A program made the translations under genes and the position numbers. 64,000 nucleotides of DNA from Blastobasis lacticolella (taxonomy: Eukaryota; Arthropoda; Insecta; Lepidoptera; Blastobasidae), in assembly GCA_905147135.1 (NCBI GenBank), contig LR990067.1, positions 1,922,001 to 1,986,000 on the forward strand, given 5' to 3'. A model generated the notes under the pieces. The model was not told where the DNA came from, ran no database searches, and worked only from the letters and a program-made list of their open reading frames with translations. Every line of letters starts with the position of its first letter. Position 1 is the stretch's first letter. Below are positions 11,286-23,512 of this stretch, in pieces.

Positions 11286-11921
11286 TAAGACGCGAACTTT
11301 TGATTTTTTGTTTATGGTGTCGGTCTGTGACGGTCTTCCGTGCTTACATGGAATGTACAGTAGGAATAGATGAATAAATCCTCCCAGCTACATTTTTTAT
11401 ACCACTCAGGTGGCAAACAAGCTTACAGCCTATGGACGTTTGCATTACCAGTTACTTACACCGCCAATCTCCAATCGCATGACCCCACCCCTCAGGAATG
11501 ACGTCACAACATGCATTTCGGTTATTCTGTGACGTTATTCCAGTGGATTGTATCATGCAATTGAAGATCGGCGATACCGTTCCTGGCACGGTGATGTGAC
11601 GCTTGCGCGCAACGTTGGTGCAATTCACGCTGCATTCTTCGCTGCGCGCGCAAAGGCAGGCAGGTCGTAACTGAGCAACGGCTTCTAAGGTGACAGCAGC
11701 ATGACCTCTTGACTTTAAATTTGTCAAATTCTCAAACCAAAATATTTTCACAGGACTTCGTCTAATTCGCGAGCTCAAGTAAGATGCCACTTACAACACA
11801 CACACTGACACAGCGTCGACACTATTATCGGAACTATTTTAAATACATTTTTTAAGACAGCAAGTACGCTTTACGCAAGAAGTTATTTTTTAATTGTTAT
11901 TGTCTTTGTTTTATCCGGTAA

Positions 11922-12711
11922 TTGGAGTGGTGATGTATGCATCAGTGGAACAAAAATTATAAATCTCCGGTATGCCGATGACACGACGCTTCTTGCGGCA
12001 AGTGAAGCCGAAATGAAAGCCCTTCTGGAGGGAATGGAGGTGGTCAGCAATAGCCTGGGCCTCTCTATTAACAAGTCCAAAACCAAAGTTGTCATGAGGG
12101 ACCGAGCGAATAAGCTCAATCTCAGAATCAAGACCACGATCTCCAGATAGTGGACAATTTTATTTATCTCGGCTCTAACATCAGCAATAATGGCTCCTGC
12201 GAGGTGGAAGTTCGAAGAACGCCACGTCTCAACTTCATAGAACTTGGAAAGACAGGAAAATCTTGCAGAAGGCGAAGACCAAGCGCGTTCGCACTTTGGT
12301 TTTTTCAGTAATTTTTTATGGAGCTGAGAAATGGACATTAAGAAATGCGGATCGCAATCGAGTAGATACCTTCAAAATGTGTTGCTGGAGAAGGTTGCTG
12401 CGTATTCCATGGACGGCACATCGGACCAAAGCGTCCAAAGCAGCTAAACGTAAAGGATAGGCTTTCCACCATCTGCCTTAGACGAGTGCTGGAATATTTC
12501 GGTCATATTGCCAGAAAGGACGGGGAGAACCTCGAAAGACTGATGATCACTGGAAAGGTAGATGGTAAAAGATCTAGAGTTCGATCAGATCCGCACCACA
12601 TTACATACTACATTCCACGAGGCTCTGCACTGTGCTGAGGACAGGGGAAGATGGCGTGCCTTTGTCCGTGAAAGGATTATGGGGGAGAGACGTCACGGCC
12701 CTCAGATATGA
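11922..12711 (+). mobile_element. RTE-like LINE reverse transcriptase remnant, unit 1
   Basis: One frame reads ISGTKIINLRYADDTTLLAA, with the YADD catalytic motif of non-LTR reverse transcriptases. After a stop the match continues in shifted frames (FIYLGSNISNNGSCEVEVR, VRTLVFSVIFYGAEKWTL, RRLLRIPWTAHRTK, LSTICLRRVLEYFGHIARK, RAFVRERIMGERRHGPQI). A 5-nt deletion relative to unit 3 sits after CGGACCAAAGCGTC. It is a decayed RT C-terminal part, not functional. Present in all units. Confidence 0.85.
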
Positions 12712-13185
12712 GGAATACGTACGGAGGAGGAGGATCTCATATTTAGGTACATTATCGAATCATTTGCAGTACAACTTATGTCTTTTAAAATAATTAATAT
12801 GTTAGGTTTACATAAAGTCAGAACAAATAAGAATAAATAAAAATTACATAAGTAATTTATGATTAAAGTCATACGTCATTACGAGTAAATTAATAAAAAT
12901 ATAAATGTCATAATAATAAAATGTCTTAAAAATTTATAACAATATAATAATGTCAAGTGGCAATAATTAAATAGTAGGTAATTATAAATGTCAATAATTT
13001 AGATAACCTATCGAATAAAAAAAATGTCAAATACTATTCAATTAAAAATTCATCTTGAAGTCAAAACGCAATTAGTAACATAAATATGCCTGAATTACTT
13101 CAAGACTCATATAGATTATATGCACTTAATCTAACTACAGAATGTCATCGTAGTTGACAATAAAAACGATACCAAAACCGTCTTC

Positions 13186-13427
13186 TATAAACATCCTTAA
13201 AAGATAAACAGCGATACCACACATCGGTAGTTTCTCTCGATTGAGTTGCCGCACTCAAATAACTCGGGTCATCTTAAAACGCCGATTTCCTCCATCCTTA
13301 ATCAGAAGCACAATTTCACGGTTTGTTACCTCTATTCAATGATTCTCCGTTAAGAGTCAGATCGATTTGACTCTAAAAATTAAATGTTCGCGATAAAAAA
13401 TGACTTAGCGAGGTTTCCGGAGGAGAA
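13186..13427 (+). promoter_or_regulatory. Putative core promoter and 5' UTR, copy B
   Basis: TATAAA at 13186-13191 lies 242 bp before the ATG in copies B to E alike. Two upstream ATGs occur (13384 and 13400); the second opens only a two-codon frame. A perfect palindrome AGAGTCA-N8-TGACTCT at 13353-13374 has AP-1-like half sites. The transcription start is not determined. Confidence 0.4.
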
Positions 13428-15798
13428 ATGCTTCGGAGTTTCTTATTTGTTTTATTATGCAACTACTGTGGAGGTGATAATAGTGAGGGTAGAAATATCG
13501 ATGCATTACCTAAAGGGGTGCCGTCAGATTTTCTCAACAGAGTAGCTAGACGGATATTCGAAGAGACCAAGAAGAAATCTAAGGGCGATGAAGCGTCTCT
13601 TCCTGATGGTGGTACTGAGGTATCCGACGCGCATTTGCAAGAACAAAGCCAATTCATCAATAAAATAATGAAAGAAGAGAAAGAAAAATTAGAAAATCAA
13701 AATGCGAAATTAGATAGAAACGAAACCGATGATTCCTTTGGTACCAAATCTGAGGATTCTGAGTCAGATGTGGCAAATGAAAGTACTGAGGGCCACGGTA
13801 AATCACTGTCTATAGAAATAACAGTAGGCGAAGGTGAATCCAATAAATACGCATCAGTAATAAATAAGACAATACGAACAGCAAAAGCACAGTATCAAGA
13901 TGATAATGTTGGCACAGTACTTGCCATTACTACCAAATCTGAGGATTCTACGTCAGATGAATCAAATGAAAGTAAGACAGTGAGTAAAAATAATTCTGAT
14001 AGCATTGATAAAACACTGTCAATAGAAATAACAGTAGATGAGGAGGCGTCAAATAAAAACGCACGAGTGATGAATAAGACAACAAGTTCAGCAAACGGTG
14101 AGGTAGAACCAGACATTATATTAGACAAAGAAGATCATAGCATTGGTGATGATACCAGAAGGGCTGGTGAAAATATTTCATTCAGTTTAGGGTCACTAAA
14201 AAGTTTAAAAGATGTATCAAACAAGCTTAACGTTTCGGACAAGGAAAGGGTACCAAAAAAAGAAAGTGAAACTGTGATAATTAAGCAAATTGGCACAACA
14301 AATGAAGGTACAGTGCTAGCTCAAAACGAGAAACCAGATAGTAGCATTAATTATAATGGAAGAAGAGCTAACGATAATGTAGCACTGAACTTAGAATCTC
14401 TCAAAACTTTGAATGAAGTTGCAAACAAGAGCAAGATAATAAACATTGCACGCAAGGCGAAGCGAAATACAAAAAAAGATTTTAAGAATGGAAAGAATGG
14501 AAAAAATGAAATTCAAAGTCAAGTCAAGTCAAAAAACCTAGATACAGGCACCGAATTGGGAGAATACTGGACTAGGACTCCAGCTGACTGGAAACTAATA
14601 ACCAATAGACCGTGTTACGGATGTAGTACAACACCAAAAGGTGGCAATGGCGGCGGCAGTAACGGCGGCGCCGGCGGTAATGGCCATAAAACAACGTGCC
14701 CCCCAAAACTTCCTCCTTGGGTCACGAAACCTATATACGAACCAAGAGGTAAACTCCATTATAGAAGCAGAATATCAAAGGATGGGGAAGAACAAGCAGG
14801 CGATGAAATTACACAAGCTACAAACGACAATTTTCATGCAACTACCGAATATAATACTGAAACTTCTATTAGTACACCAAACACAAATCAGTCATTAGAC
14901 AAAAAAGAAAAAGAAAATAATAATAGTAAAACGCAGCTTAAGATACTAAAATCAAGAATAACTACTAAGGAAAATAGTAGTCAAAGGTCAACAGTGGGGA
15001 CAAATGAAAAAGGTTATAAAAAAGAAGCACAAATTGAGAACAGTAAAGGAAACGCTGTGAAAAATAGTAATAAGACAAGTGGAACAGAGACAGATATATC
15101 TATTAAAAATGGTGACAAGAGTAAAGTTTCAAAAGATGAGGTAAATCAAAGTAACGATAGAGATGGCACTCAAACAGGGAAAAGAAATGCAAATAAAACG
15201 AACAAAGAAAAATTTTTCTTCAGGCTCCAAAGTTCAGATGAAGATCAGTCTAATACTAATCATACTGAAAAAAGTAGAAGTGAATTGGACGAGGAACTAC
15301 TAGAAAAAAATAACAAAGACTATATTAAATCAATAACAACAAAGAATAACGAATCGACAGCAAAACCTACCGAAAACTATAGTGAGACTTCGAGACACCC
15401 AAAAACAGCAGATTTTTTAGAAAAAGGTGAGTCTACTAAAACAGTTACCGAATCAGTTACTCGATCTTATAGAAGTACCACAGATGAAGTGGAAAAAGAT
15501 AAATATTATCCACGGTCTCATTTGAAAATGAGACATTATATTAAAAATAACAAAAAGAGAGGGGACAACAAAGAAAGGTTTATAGTTGTCAATAACAACA
15601 GAAAGCCGGTCCAAGTACATGACAATAGACTTTTATATGGTCCAAAATTGATAAATGACCTAGAATTCCAGAAACCATTTAGACCAGCAAACCATTTCCC
15701 AAATAACGACGATACTAAAACACATATTACTAATTCCAAATTACTAAACGCAATAAAAGCAATGATTAAGAAACAAAAATACAGAGTTCGGGAAACGC
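13428..15798 (+). CDS. Gly/Ser-rich secreted protein, copy B, exon 1 (start codon)
   Basis: Starts MLRSFLFVLLCNYCGG, a short hydrophobic signal-peptide-like N-terminus. The start ATG has a purine at -3. 790 codons plus one base, then donor GTAAGT (15799). The last base C joins AT of exon 2 to give His, then SGSPPHEVVTT. Two pairs of internal repeats are visible: TKSEDS...LSIEITV (residues about 107-152 and 169-222) and RRAxxN...SLKxLxxVxNK (244-266 and 312-334). Many N-x-S/T sites are present. A CYGC (396-399) and Cys424 are the only cysteines outside the signal peptide in the whole predicted 2102-residue protein. Family not recognised. Extracellular location is inferred. Confidence 0.85.
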
Positions 15799-16440
15799 GT
15801 AAGTACTTTATTTGTTAAACTCACCACCATAGTCACAATTAAAGCAGAGATTTAGGAGATCTACTTTTACTACAAGTATACTTGATAAAATATAACGTCA
15901 TATTCTGTAGGGCTACTTTCCGTGCCCTTCGTTAAAAAATCGATCCTAAGTCGAAAGTACAAATATAATTCAAATTAAAAAGGAGCTTAATAATATTAAT
16001 TTTCTCTTAAACGCAGGTTAACGATTTTCAAAAAATCACTCAAAACACAACTCAAACACAAACTCAAAGCTTCATGTATAATATCGTTATCAATCAAATA
16101 ACCTAAAGTGAATTATAAATACAAAATTGACACACTGCGCTATTAATTTTGCAAAAATAATTGTTTATCTTATGCGGTAGGCAGCGGCAAGCGGGCTACC
16201 TGATGGAAAGTACTGCCGCCTAAGGATAGTTAAACGGTGATACCAGCATTATGAAGGCATTTTTGGTCCGGAATTTCGACATCCGGCAAACCGGGTAGGC
16301 GATCCCGTTAACACCCATATTTTTGGGTACTTCTACTTAGAAAGTAACTCCTTCTCAAATTATGATATCTAAACTTCACAATCAAATTAATAATAAGTCC
16401 TTAAACAATTAATTAAATATAATCATTTTCTTTTATTCAG
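15799..16440 (+). other. Intron 1 of copy B
   Basis: GTAAGT to TTATTCAG, 642 bp, matching copy A base for base apart from a few substitutions. The frame of exon 1 would end 18 bases into the intron (RKYFIC stop). No gene is seen. Confidence 0.8.
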
Positions 16441-19321
16441 ATTCTGGGTCACCCCCACATGAGGTGGTCACAACATTTAAGACGCCTATAAGAATATTAA
16501 AGAGCAATCGCTTTAGGAAGCCAAAGCGAAATGCCAAAAGAAGATCTGACGATAGTGACGATGATTCTCCTTACTCTATACCTATACACGATTACTCACC
16601 TAATAACGCATATTTTAATCCTTACAATCGTTTAGGACCAAATGACAATGATGCTCCACCACATAGGGAAGAAATTGTTCAAGATGCTGATGATGAATAC
16701 AAATCTCATCTAAGATCTGAAGCCAAAGACGACGGTTCCCCTTATTTTATACCTGTACACGACTATTCGCCTAACAATGCATATTTCAACCCTTATAACC
16801 GTTTGGGACCCAATGATAATGATAATGACAATGATGCACCAGGCGACGGATACAGATCATTCAATGACCAAACAATTAAAGATTCCTTCGAAGTTAGCCG
16901 TAAGTTGAATAATTTTAAAGATTTGAAATCAATTTTAGTAGACGAATCATACGAGCAAGGAGATGATATGGACGCCGACTATTATTTTGGTAATCATAAG
17001 GCAATAAAAAATAATGTAATCAATCTACTTAAAAGAACACCTCTAAAAAGGGATCCGGAAAATAAACTTACACCAAAACATATACAATACGCGAGTTCGA
17101 AAGAAGCAATGCACCCAACAAAATTTTTTAACAGCGACAATTATTTAAAAGATCACATTAGTGTGATCAGAAACTTTTTGTTCAGACATAAAGCCCCAAA
17201 CCCCCGAAACCTAAAACCAGTATGGCGTACTCAAGATGAAGAACCAATAGAGAGTATCATGATAACTGATGTTAATATTACTTCCACCACCAAAACCTAT
17301 TTAAAATCTCTTTCTGGAGAAGACGACGAAGATTATAAAATAAAAGAAATCACAAATATACAAGAAGGAGGAAAACAACCTGATGGGTCAGGAGGTGGGT
17401 CAGGAGCTGGGTCAGGAGTTGGGTCGGGAGGAAATGAAATAATTGGAGGTCCCCCTAAAATCTCAGTATCACAAATACCATCAGCAGGACATGACTCATT
17501 TTCAGAAGAAGGACGTGGTGAATTGCCATCAGGAACAGGAGCAAAACAAGACAATTTAGGAGTATCAGAAGGAGTTTCATTAAGCGGTGTCACCGAAGGA
17601 GGGGTATGGGCTCCTCCGGTGACACCTCCATGGCTAGATGAAGGGTCAGGAGGGACAGGAGGTGTATTTGGAGGAAGTGTAGAACAAGGAACAGGAGGAG
17701 CATCCGGCGGAGGGTCAGCAAGTGGATCAGGGGCAATAACAGGAGGTGCATCAGGAAATGGATCAGGAGGTGGATTCGGAACTGGATCAGGAGACGGATC
17801 AGAAGGTGGACCAGGGGGAGGATCAGGAAGTGGATCTGGAAGCGGATCAGGAGGTGGATCAGGGGGAGGATCAGGAAGTGGATCAGGAGGTATATCAACA
17901 GGTGGATCAGGGGGAGGATCAGGAGGAACAGGAGGAGGGTCGGGGAGTGGATCAGGAAGTATATCAGGAGGCATATCAGGAGGTGTATCAGAGGGAGGAT
18001 CAGGAGGTTCAGGAGGTGGAACAGGGGGAGCATCAGAAAGTGGATCAGGAGGAGGATCAGGAGGAGGTACAGGTGGAGGATCAGGAGGTATATCGGGAGG
18101 TGGATCAGGAGGAGGAACAGGTGGATGGTCAGGAGGAGGGTCTGGAAGTGGGTCAGGAGGTATATCAGGAGGTGGATCAGGAAGTGGATCAGGAGGAGGA
18201 GCAGGAGGAGGATCAGGAGGAGGTGGATCAGGTGGATGGTCAGGAGGAGGGTCTGGAAGTGGGTCAGGAGGTATATCAGGAGGTGGATCAGGAAGTGGAT
18301 CAGGAGGAGGGGCAGGAGGAGGATCAGGTGGATGGTCAGGAGGAAGCTCTGGCGGTGGATCAGGAAGTGGATCAGGAAGTGGATCAGGAGGAGGAGGGTC
18401 AGGTGGATGGTCAGGTGGAGGATCAGGAGGTATATCAGGAGGTGGATCAGGGAGTGTATCAGGTGGAGGAGGATCAGGGGGAATATCAGGTGGAGGATCA
18501 GGAGGTATATCAGGAGGTGTATCAGGAAGTGGAGCAGGAGGAGGATCAGGAGGAGGGTCTAAAAGTGGATCAGGAGGTGGATCAGGAGGTGGATCAGGAA
18601 GTGGATCAGGAGGAGGATCATCTGGATGGTCAGGAGGAGGCTCTGGCGTTGGATCAGGAGGTGGATCAGGAAGTGGATCAGGAGATGGATCAGGAAGTGG
18701 ATCAGTTGGTGGATCAGGGGGCGTATCAGGAGGTGGATCAGGAGGAGGTATAGGAGAAGGGATAGGAGGAGGTTTTGGAATAAACGGAGGGGCAGGAGCA
18801 GGACCGGAGCAAGACTTTATAGGAAGCGGAGGTATAGGAGTATTAGCAGAAGGAGAATTTGAAGGAGGAGGCGTAGAAGGAGCTGGAGGAGTCGGAGGTG
18901 CAGGAGGAGGAGCGGGTGGAGAATTCAAAGGAGGAGGCGGAGGAGGATCTGGAAGTGGGTCAGGAAATGTATCAGGAGGTATATCAGGAGGTGGATCAGC
19001 TAGTGGATCAGGAGGTGGATCAGGAGCATCAGGGGGAGGAGGGGAAGGAGGAAGTGCAGAAAAGAAAAGAAATAAAAGGAAAATGTCATTAGATGAAATA
19101 AAATTAATTGCAAATATTTCAGAATCAGCCGACGCCGTATCAATGGTTTTGTTCCTACAGAATAGATACAAGAGATCTGGGACCCAAATGGATTCTGTTG
19201 AGATATATGTTGATGAGATGGAACGCATGATAAGGGATGATGCCAAAGGTTTGAAGCAGTACGATTGGTTGGGAACGACCATTGATATACAAGCGGCATT
19301 GAAGAAGTTAATGGACTTGGT
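16441..19321 (+). CDS. Gly/Ser-rich secreted protein, copy B, exon 2
   Basis: 2881 nt, 36 nt (12 codons) shorter than copy A because of a deletion in the Gly/Ser array. The frame is intact and the splice sites match copy A. Full-length residues are about 791-1751. The duplicated SPYxIPxHDYSPNNAYF motif falls at about 833 and 890 (the first copy has Ser for Phe here). The basic tract RKPKRNAKRR is at about 816-825. The Gly/Ser domain covers about 1104-1660, and KKRNKRK precedes Met1672. Copy-specific changes include SDNYLKD, shared with D, and ESIMITD. No cysteine. Confidence 0.84.
17379..19057 (+). repeat. Gly/Ser-coding minisatellite, copy B
   Basis: Shortest of the four arrays. It lacks a segment around the GAGTG(A/G)TGGWSGG-coding block present in A, C and D. 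All length change is in whole codons. Confidence 0.88.
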
Positions 19322-20479
19322 GTAAGTAGAAACAATTCTTTACTTCTAATAAAAGATAAATTATTTTATTGGTGGTTGTTGGATAAATTATCGTTTTATA
19401 CTAATTCGCGGCCAGAGAATTAGCCTCGCTATCCAGCGGAGCAATGCGGCCAGCCTTCTGGGCACTTATCCGGTTACTGGAGTTTTTGTATTATGTTAAT
19501 ATCCTTTTATGCAAAATTATATGAACACCGAGAGCAAAATCAAAATCGATGGAAAAAGAGGCATTATTTAAAGGAGTAAAAATTAAATTAAATGGAACTA
19601 AAATTTCAATACAAAATATTGTTTAGTGGTGCTAAGTTATGAGAGACCTCATTTTACTCGACTACCAACTGCCAATTTCGTATAGATACTTACGGGGCCC
19701 CGCCTGCTTTTAAGTTTCAATGAGGAGTTTTCCAGTAGGTATTGTAGGTTAGAGGAAAAACCTCTAAAATTGTTGAAATGTACTAATATTATCCAGTACA
19801 AGATACCCAGTGTTTATATCCTCTTTGATAAGTACCTATTTCAAGCGATCTTCGATTACCAAAATTGTTGGGGCGCCATCTAGCGAGTGATATGGAATGC
19901 TTTAGATACCTATTGAAAAACTGCTCATTAAAGTAAAATTTGCGTTATATACCAATATATTTACTTACAATGATCTACTTGTTTGTTACTTTTCAGTTTT
20001 CGGGATTTTTAGTTTTTGCACAACTTTTTTGGTAGAGCTCGTCTAATTTAAAATGACGCGCCCCACTATCGCATTACCGCACACAAGCAAGTTTAAAATA
20101 TGGACGCAATACATATACAAATGCCGTCGTAATTGGACATTCAGTTGCCGGTGACATTCAAACGTAGGAACACGCGTCGTTCATTGGCTCGCACACAGAT
20201 GAAGTGTCGTTATCAATATTTGCACTCACACATCGAAATCAACTGACTAAGTAGTGGGGCGCGTCATCTTAGACTAGACGAGCTCTAGCACTGTAAGTCA
20301 TTTACTCAATGGACATCGGATATAATGGAGGGCCAGGGGTCTGCCTTGACCATGATCCAGGATTACGAAGATCAGATAATTACAGGAGCGGCTGCCATCT
20401 AAGCTTTCCCCTGTTAACATGAAAACCTGTTGTAAGATTTACAAGATTATTTAATATCAGAATATTTTTATAATTGCAG
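19322..20479 (+). other. Intron 2 of copy B
   Basis: GTAAGT to TTGCAG, 1158 bp. It carries the 255-bp MITE. Near 20297 it has an 8-base stretch in GTAAGTCATTTACTCAATGG that is also in copy D but absent from A and C. Confidence 0.8.
20033..20287. mobile_element. 255-bp intronic MITE, copy B
   Basis: Same element and site as 4245-4499, with TAGAGCTCGTC inverted ends. Confidence 0.7.
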
Positions 20480-21254
20480 AGAAACATATCGAGCGGGCGA
20501 CAAGTTGTCAGCAGAAGACAATGCGCTCTTGCATTATTCAGTTTACTTGCATAACAGTGTCAAGCCAAAATTGGAAGAGTATAATATGCCACTCCCAAAT
20601 AAGGAACATTATAAATCCGACAACACTGAAAAAGCTCTCACGAAGACACTTGTTGATTTTAATAAAAAGAGCCAACCGTTATTGAACGAAAGATTTGACA
20701 TCGACATGTTGAAAAAACTGGCAAAGAAGCCCTATTTTAAAACGGATGATTACAGTAATTTTAAAAACATACGAGGCAAAAATCTTAAACACATTGAACC
20801 TCCTGCGCTAAGACTGTCATTGGATGATTTAAAAAGGATGAAAAATGTAATCTTTAACCGAAACAATCTTAAACCTTTTGAAGATATTTTTAAAATCGCC
20901 AGAGAGCGACCAAACGAAGAAAACCTACACAAAAAGCTTTACAGAGGTAAAATTATAAACAGACAATACAAAAAACCAACGATAAGCTACTTCAATATGA
21001 GAGAACCAGCATACGACTGGTTAAGAACAGTCCCTGAATTAACAAAAATAATAAACAATAGGCCAAATGTTGGAACAAATATCAGGAAAAAAAGCAAAGG
21101 GAGAAAGATCACGATTAATAAAAACAAAAATTATCGGAGGTTGGTGAATGATGTGCCTCTCCTAGTACCAGTACCCTCTAATCCACAGACATTTGAAGAC
21201 AACTTGCAAGATTTCAAGACATTTTTGATTAAATTACAAGACTATTTGGATGAC
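20480..21254 (+). CDS. Gly/Ser-rich secreted protein, copy B, exon 3
   Basis: 775 nt with intact frame, residues 1752-2009. It is the most diverged exon 3 of the four: SNFKNIRG (shared with C), MKNVIFN, EENLHKK and NNRPNVG are replacements against copy A. The donor GTGAGT at 21255 is kept. Confidence 0.82.
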
Positions 21255-22105
21255 GTGAGTATATGTCAAATCTGGGTTCAAGACTAAAACCTATCGGCGG
21301 ATATTTTATATCGTGAATTAGAAATACACATATCACGATTTATACCACGGCTTCATTTTAATTCTTGATAATTGTCCAACCCGTACGCAGAGCATGCTTG
21401 GAGGAAGAAAAAACAATACCTTCGTACAGGTCATAGTATATTCACGATTCCATAAATCTTCCAATTCAAATATGGTTATAATACTCACTAACGGGTGCTG
21501 CCTTAGTGGACTGGCTTACTATTACTTTAGTTTTAGGTGGTTTTCTTAAGTATAATATACCTATATGTTATGTCGGGCGCAGTCCGGCTCTGATTGGCAT
21601 TGTCGGGCACTGACCGGCTCTGTCTGGTAGTGTCGGCCGTTGTCGGCTTAGGGTGGGTGTGATCCGGACCTGGGGAAACCAACATGTAACTGTGTTTCCT
21701 TTCTACTTTCTTAGCCCTCCTCTTTGACTTTGAAATTTACTGTGAGTTGAGTTGTTGGTCCAATCTGGTCAGGTTCCACTCTCAACAGGGTGACGGAGGT
21801 CAGGTGGCAGTCGCTCCACTGTAATTACCTGATCTACCAAATCTTGGATCTATTCAATCGTCAAAAAGGACCCCTTTTAGGTAGATAGGAAAGTAGGAAG
21901 GAAACACAGATATGTTGACCGCACCACGGCCGGAGCATGTAACCCCACGCCGGTTTACATTCAGTTGCCTGAATGTGCAGGTTTCTTCAAGATGTTCTCT
22001 CACCGCAAGAGCATCGGTTAGTGTGCAGGTATAAAGAACGTGTCATTGGCACATGGCAGCAGTGGGATCATACATAATCAATAAATAATTTAACTTGTTT
22101 CTCAG
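21255..22105 (+). other. Intron 3 of copy B
   Basis: GTGAGT to TGTTTCTCAG, 851 bp. Composition is as in copy A, with scattered substitutions. It shares GATCTATTC with copy C where A and D read GATCACTTC. No gene is seen. Confidence 0.78.
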
Positions 22106-22387
22106 ATTCACGACGCCTTGAAACACATAGTGATGGTGGCCAAGCGCAATCGGCCTTTCTATACAAATCTCAAAGACCTGTACCTCAGCCAGCTCACCAG
22201 GAAAGCTACAACCGAGGTGCTTCTGCACCTAGCAAGCGCCAGGCTCTTCGAGACGATCGAAAATAGCATGAAGGAAATGAGTAATCACGTTGACTATGTA
22301 GAAAATAATGAAGATAAGGTCAAAACAACTCAAAGTGATTTGTTATTTGTACTAAAATTAGTTGAGAGGTTAGAAGAATTAAAATAG
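22106..22387 (+). CDS. Gly/Ser-rich secreted protein, copy B, terminal exon 4
   Basis: 93 codons and TAG, completing a 2102-residue product. It has NHVDYVENN, with Asp as in copy D, and the linked silent difference AAAACAACTC. The next AATAAA is at 22944-22949, about 560 bp after the stop because the foldback element is absent here. Confidence 0.82.
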   Translation: MHDALKHIVMVAKRNRPFYTNLKDLYLSQLTRKATTEVLLHLASARLFETIENSMKEMSNHVDYVENNEDKVKTTQSDLLFVLKLVERLEELK

Positions 22388-23512
22388 CTATATGTTGTCT
22401 TTTACTGTGTCGTTTAAACTGTTTGCTCCCTTCGACCCCTAACATGATGCATCTGGTACAGAAGACTGCATTAACCTACTCACCACCTGTACAAAATAAT
22501 ATAACCGACAGAAAAAATCGGATAGCGCCCAACCAAGTTTATGTTTACTAAAATGTTTCAAAACTTTTGAACCGTTTTTAACTAAACTCTCTGCACCATT
22601 GTCACACTAAGCTGAAACTATGCTGATTGATTCGGGGGAATTAGGCCCACAAATTCACGAGTGGTCATAGTGGTGGTATATATAAATTATAAATATGAGT
22701 GTTTGCATCGCCTTGCGACGACGATGCACTGATAGTAGTAGAATGAGTAAGTTGCCAAAATATTTTTTTCAATTGAATATCAAAATATGTGTAAAATGAA
22801 ATAAACGATAAAAAAAGCGATGTTTTGCACGTGCAATTATAAAGGCAGCTACTTCTCTTAGAAAATTCTTATTTGAGCAACCTACTCATATCTATTATGG
22901 GCAAGAGTCAAGACAAGAGTTGTGCCGGTAGCTGACAAAAAAAAATAAACTTGCATTTCTTTTAATAGCAAAAACGCAGAGCCACGAAAATTGCTTTCAA
23001 CTTATAGAAGGTTGCCAGCATTACGAAGTAAATAAAAAAAATTGTATAAAAGCTAAAAATCCCGACTGCTATTAAAAATCTGAAAAGTTAGAAACAAGCC
23101 GAATGGTGTCACCCGGTTTCTGAAACGCTTGTCAAATCATTGATTAGCTAACAGACTGTCACATTTAACAAGCTGTTAAATCACCGTGGGTTTCTGAAAG
23201 GCCAATCAATCTATTGTTAGCTAATCGACCATTAACAAGAGATTAATTTTTTCGTCTGGCTACCCCTGCTAAAATCAGTCATATTCATTCACTCATATAT
23301 GTTTTGTTTCTGTCTAACGCATTGATTTGTCTCTGTCCCTAGCGGCCTTTTGATAGCGGCGGGATATTCAACTTTTAGATTAAACTGATAGCGATTGTAT
23401 AGTTTTCGTGTAAATAAAAATCGAATATTATCAAAAAATATATACAGAGCGAGAAAAGAGAAAATATAACAATATTTATGTTATAGGGTCACGGGTTCCA
23501 GTGGATCAAATC

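Larger units (their letters stand above)
6592..13427. other. Spacer between gene copies A and B
   Basis: Mostly retroelement remains. In order it holds:
- unique 3' flank (6592-6884);
- foldback element;
- possible AATAAA (7552-7557);
- SINE (7831-8082);
- a stretch with the lepidopteran LINE-tail words TTGCGTTTGACCTCAAC and ACCTGATGGAAAGCGACGATG (about 8096-8170);
- a LINE-type 3' end AATAAAGAAATTGAAATTGAA (8596-8620);
- SINE with tRNA-like head (9421-9795);
- retroelement segment also seen in intron 3 (9800-9975);
- LINE tail (10141-10385);
- TAA-flanked MITE;
- RTE-like RT remnant (11922-12711);
- promoter region of copy B.
No intact independent gene is supported. Confidence 0.7.
1..15824 (+). 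repeat. Tandem segmental duplication, unit 1
   Basis: Position 1 corresponds to 15825, 33894 and 49671. From there the four segments are collinear and nearly identical by eye through introns, exons and spacer. This unit runs from just inside intron 1 of gene copy A, through exons 2 to 4 and the spacer, to the start of intron 1 of copy B. Length is 15824 bp. Unit-specific content is a TAA-flanked MITE (10970-11285). It shares the 385-bp foldback element with units 3 and 4 and the SINE with unit 3. Confidence 0.95.

Noticed and set aside
11496..11508. TGACGTCA (CRE-like) in the spacer as a regulatory site
   Set aside because: A single 8-bp match within transposon-rich spacer, 1.9 kb from the gene start. 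It is not distinguishable from chance.
13415..13427. GGAGGAG before the ATG as a bacterial ribosome binding site
   Set aside because: Introns, SINEs and mariner show a eukaryotic nuclear context. The purine run is incidental.
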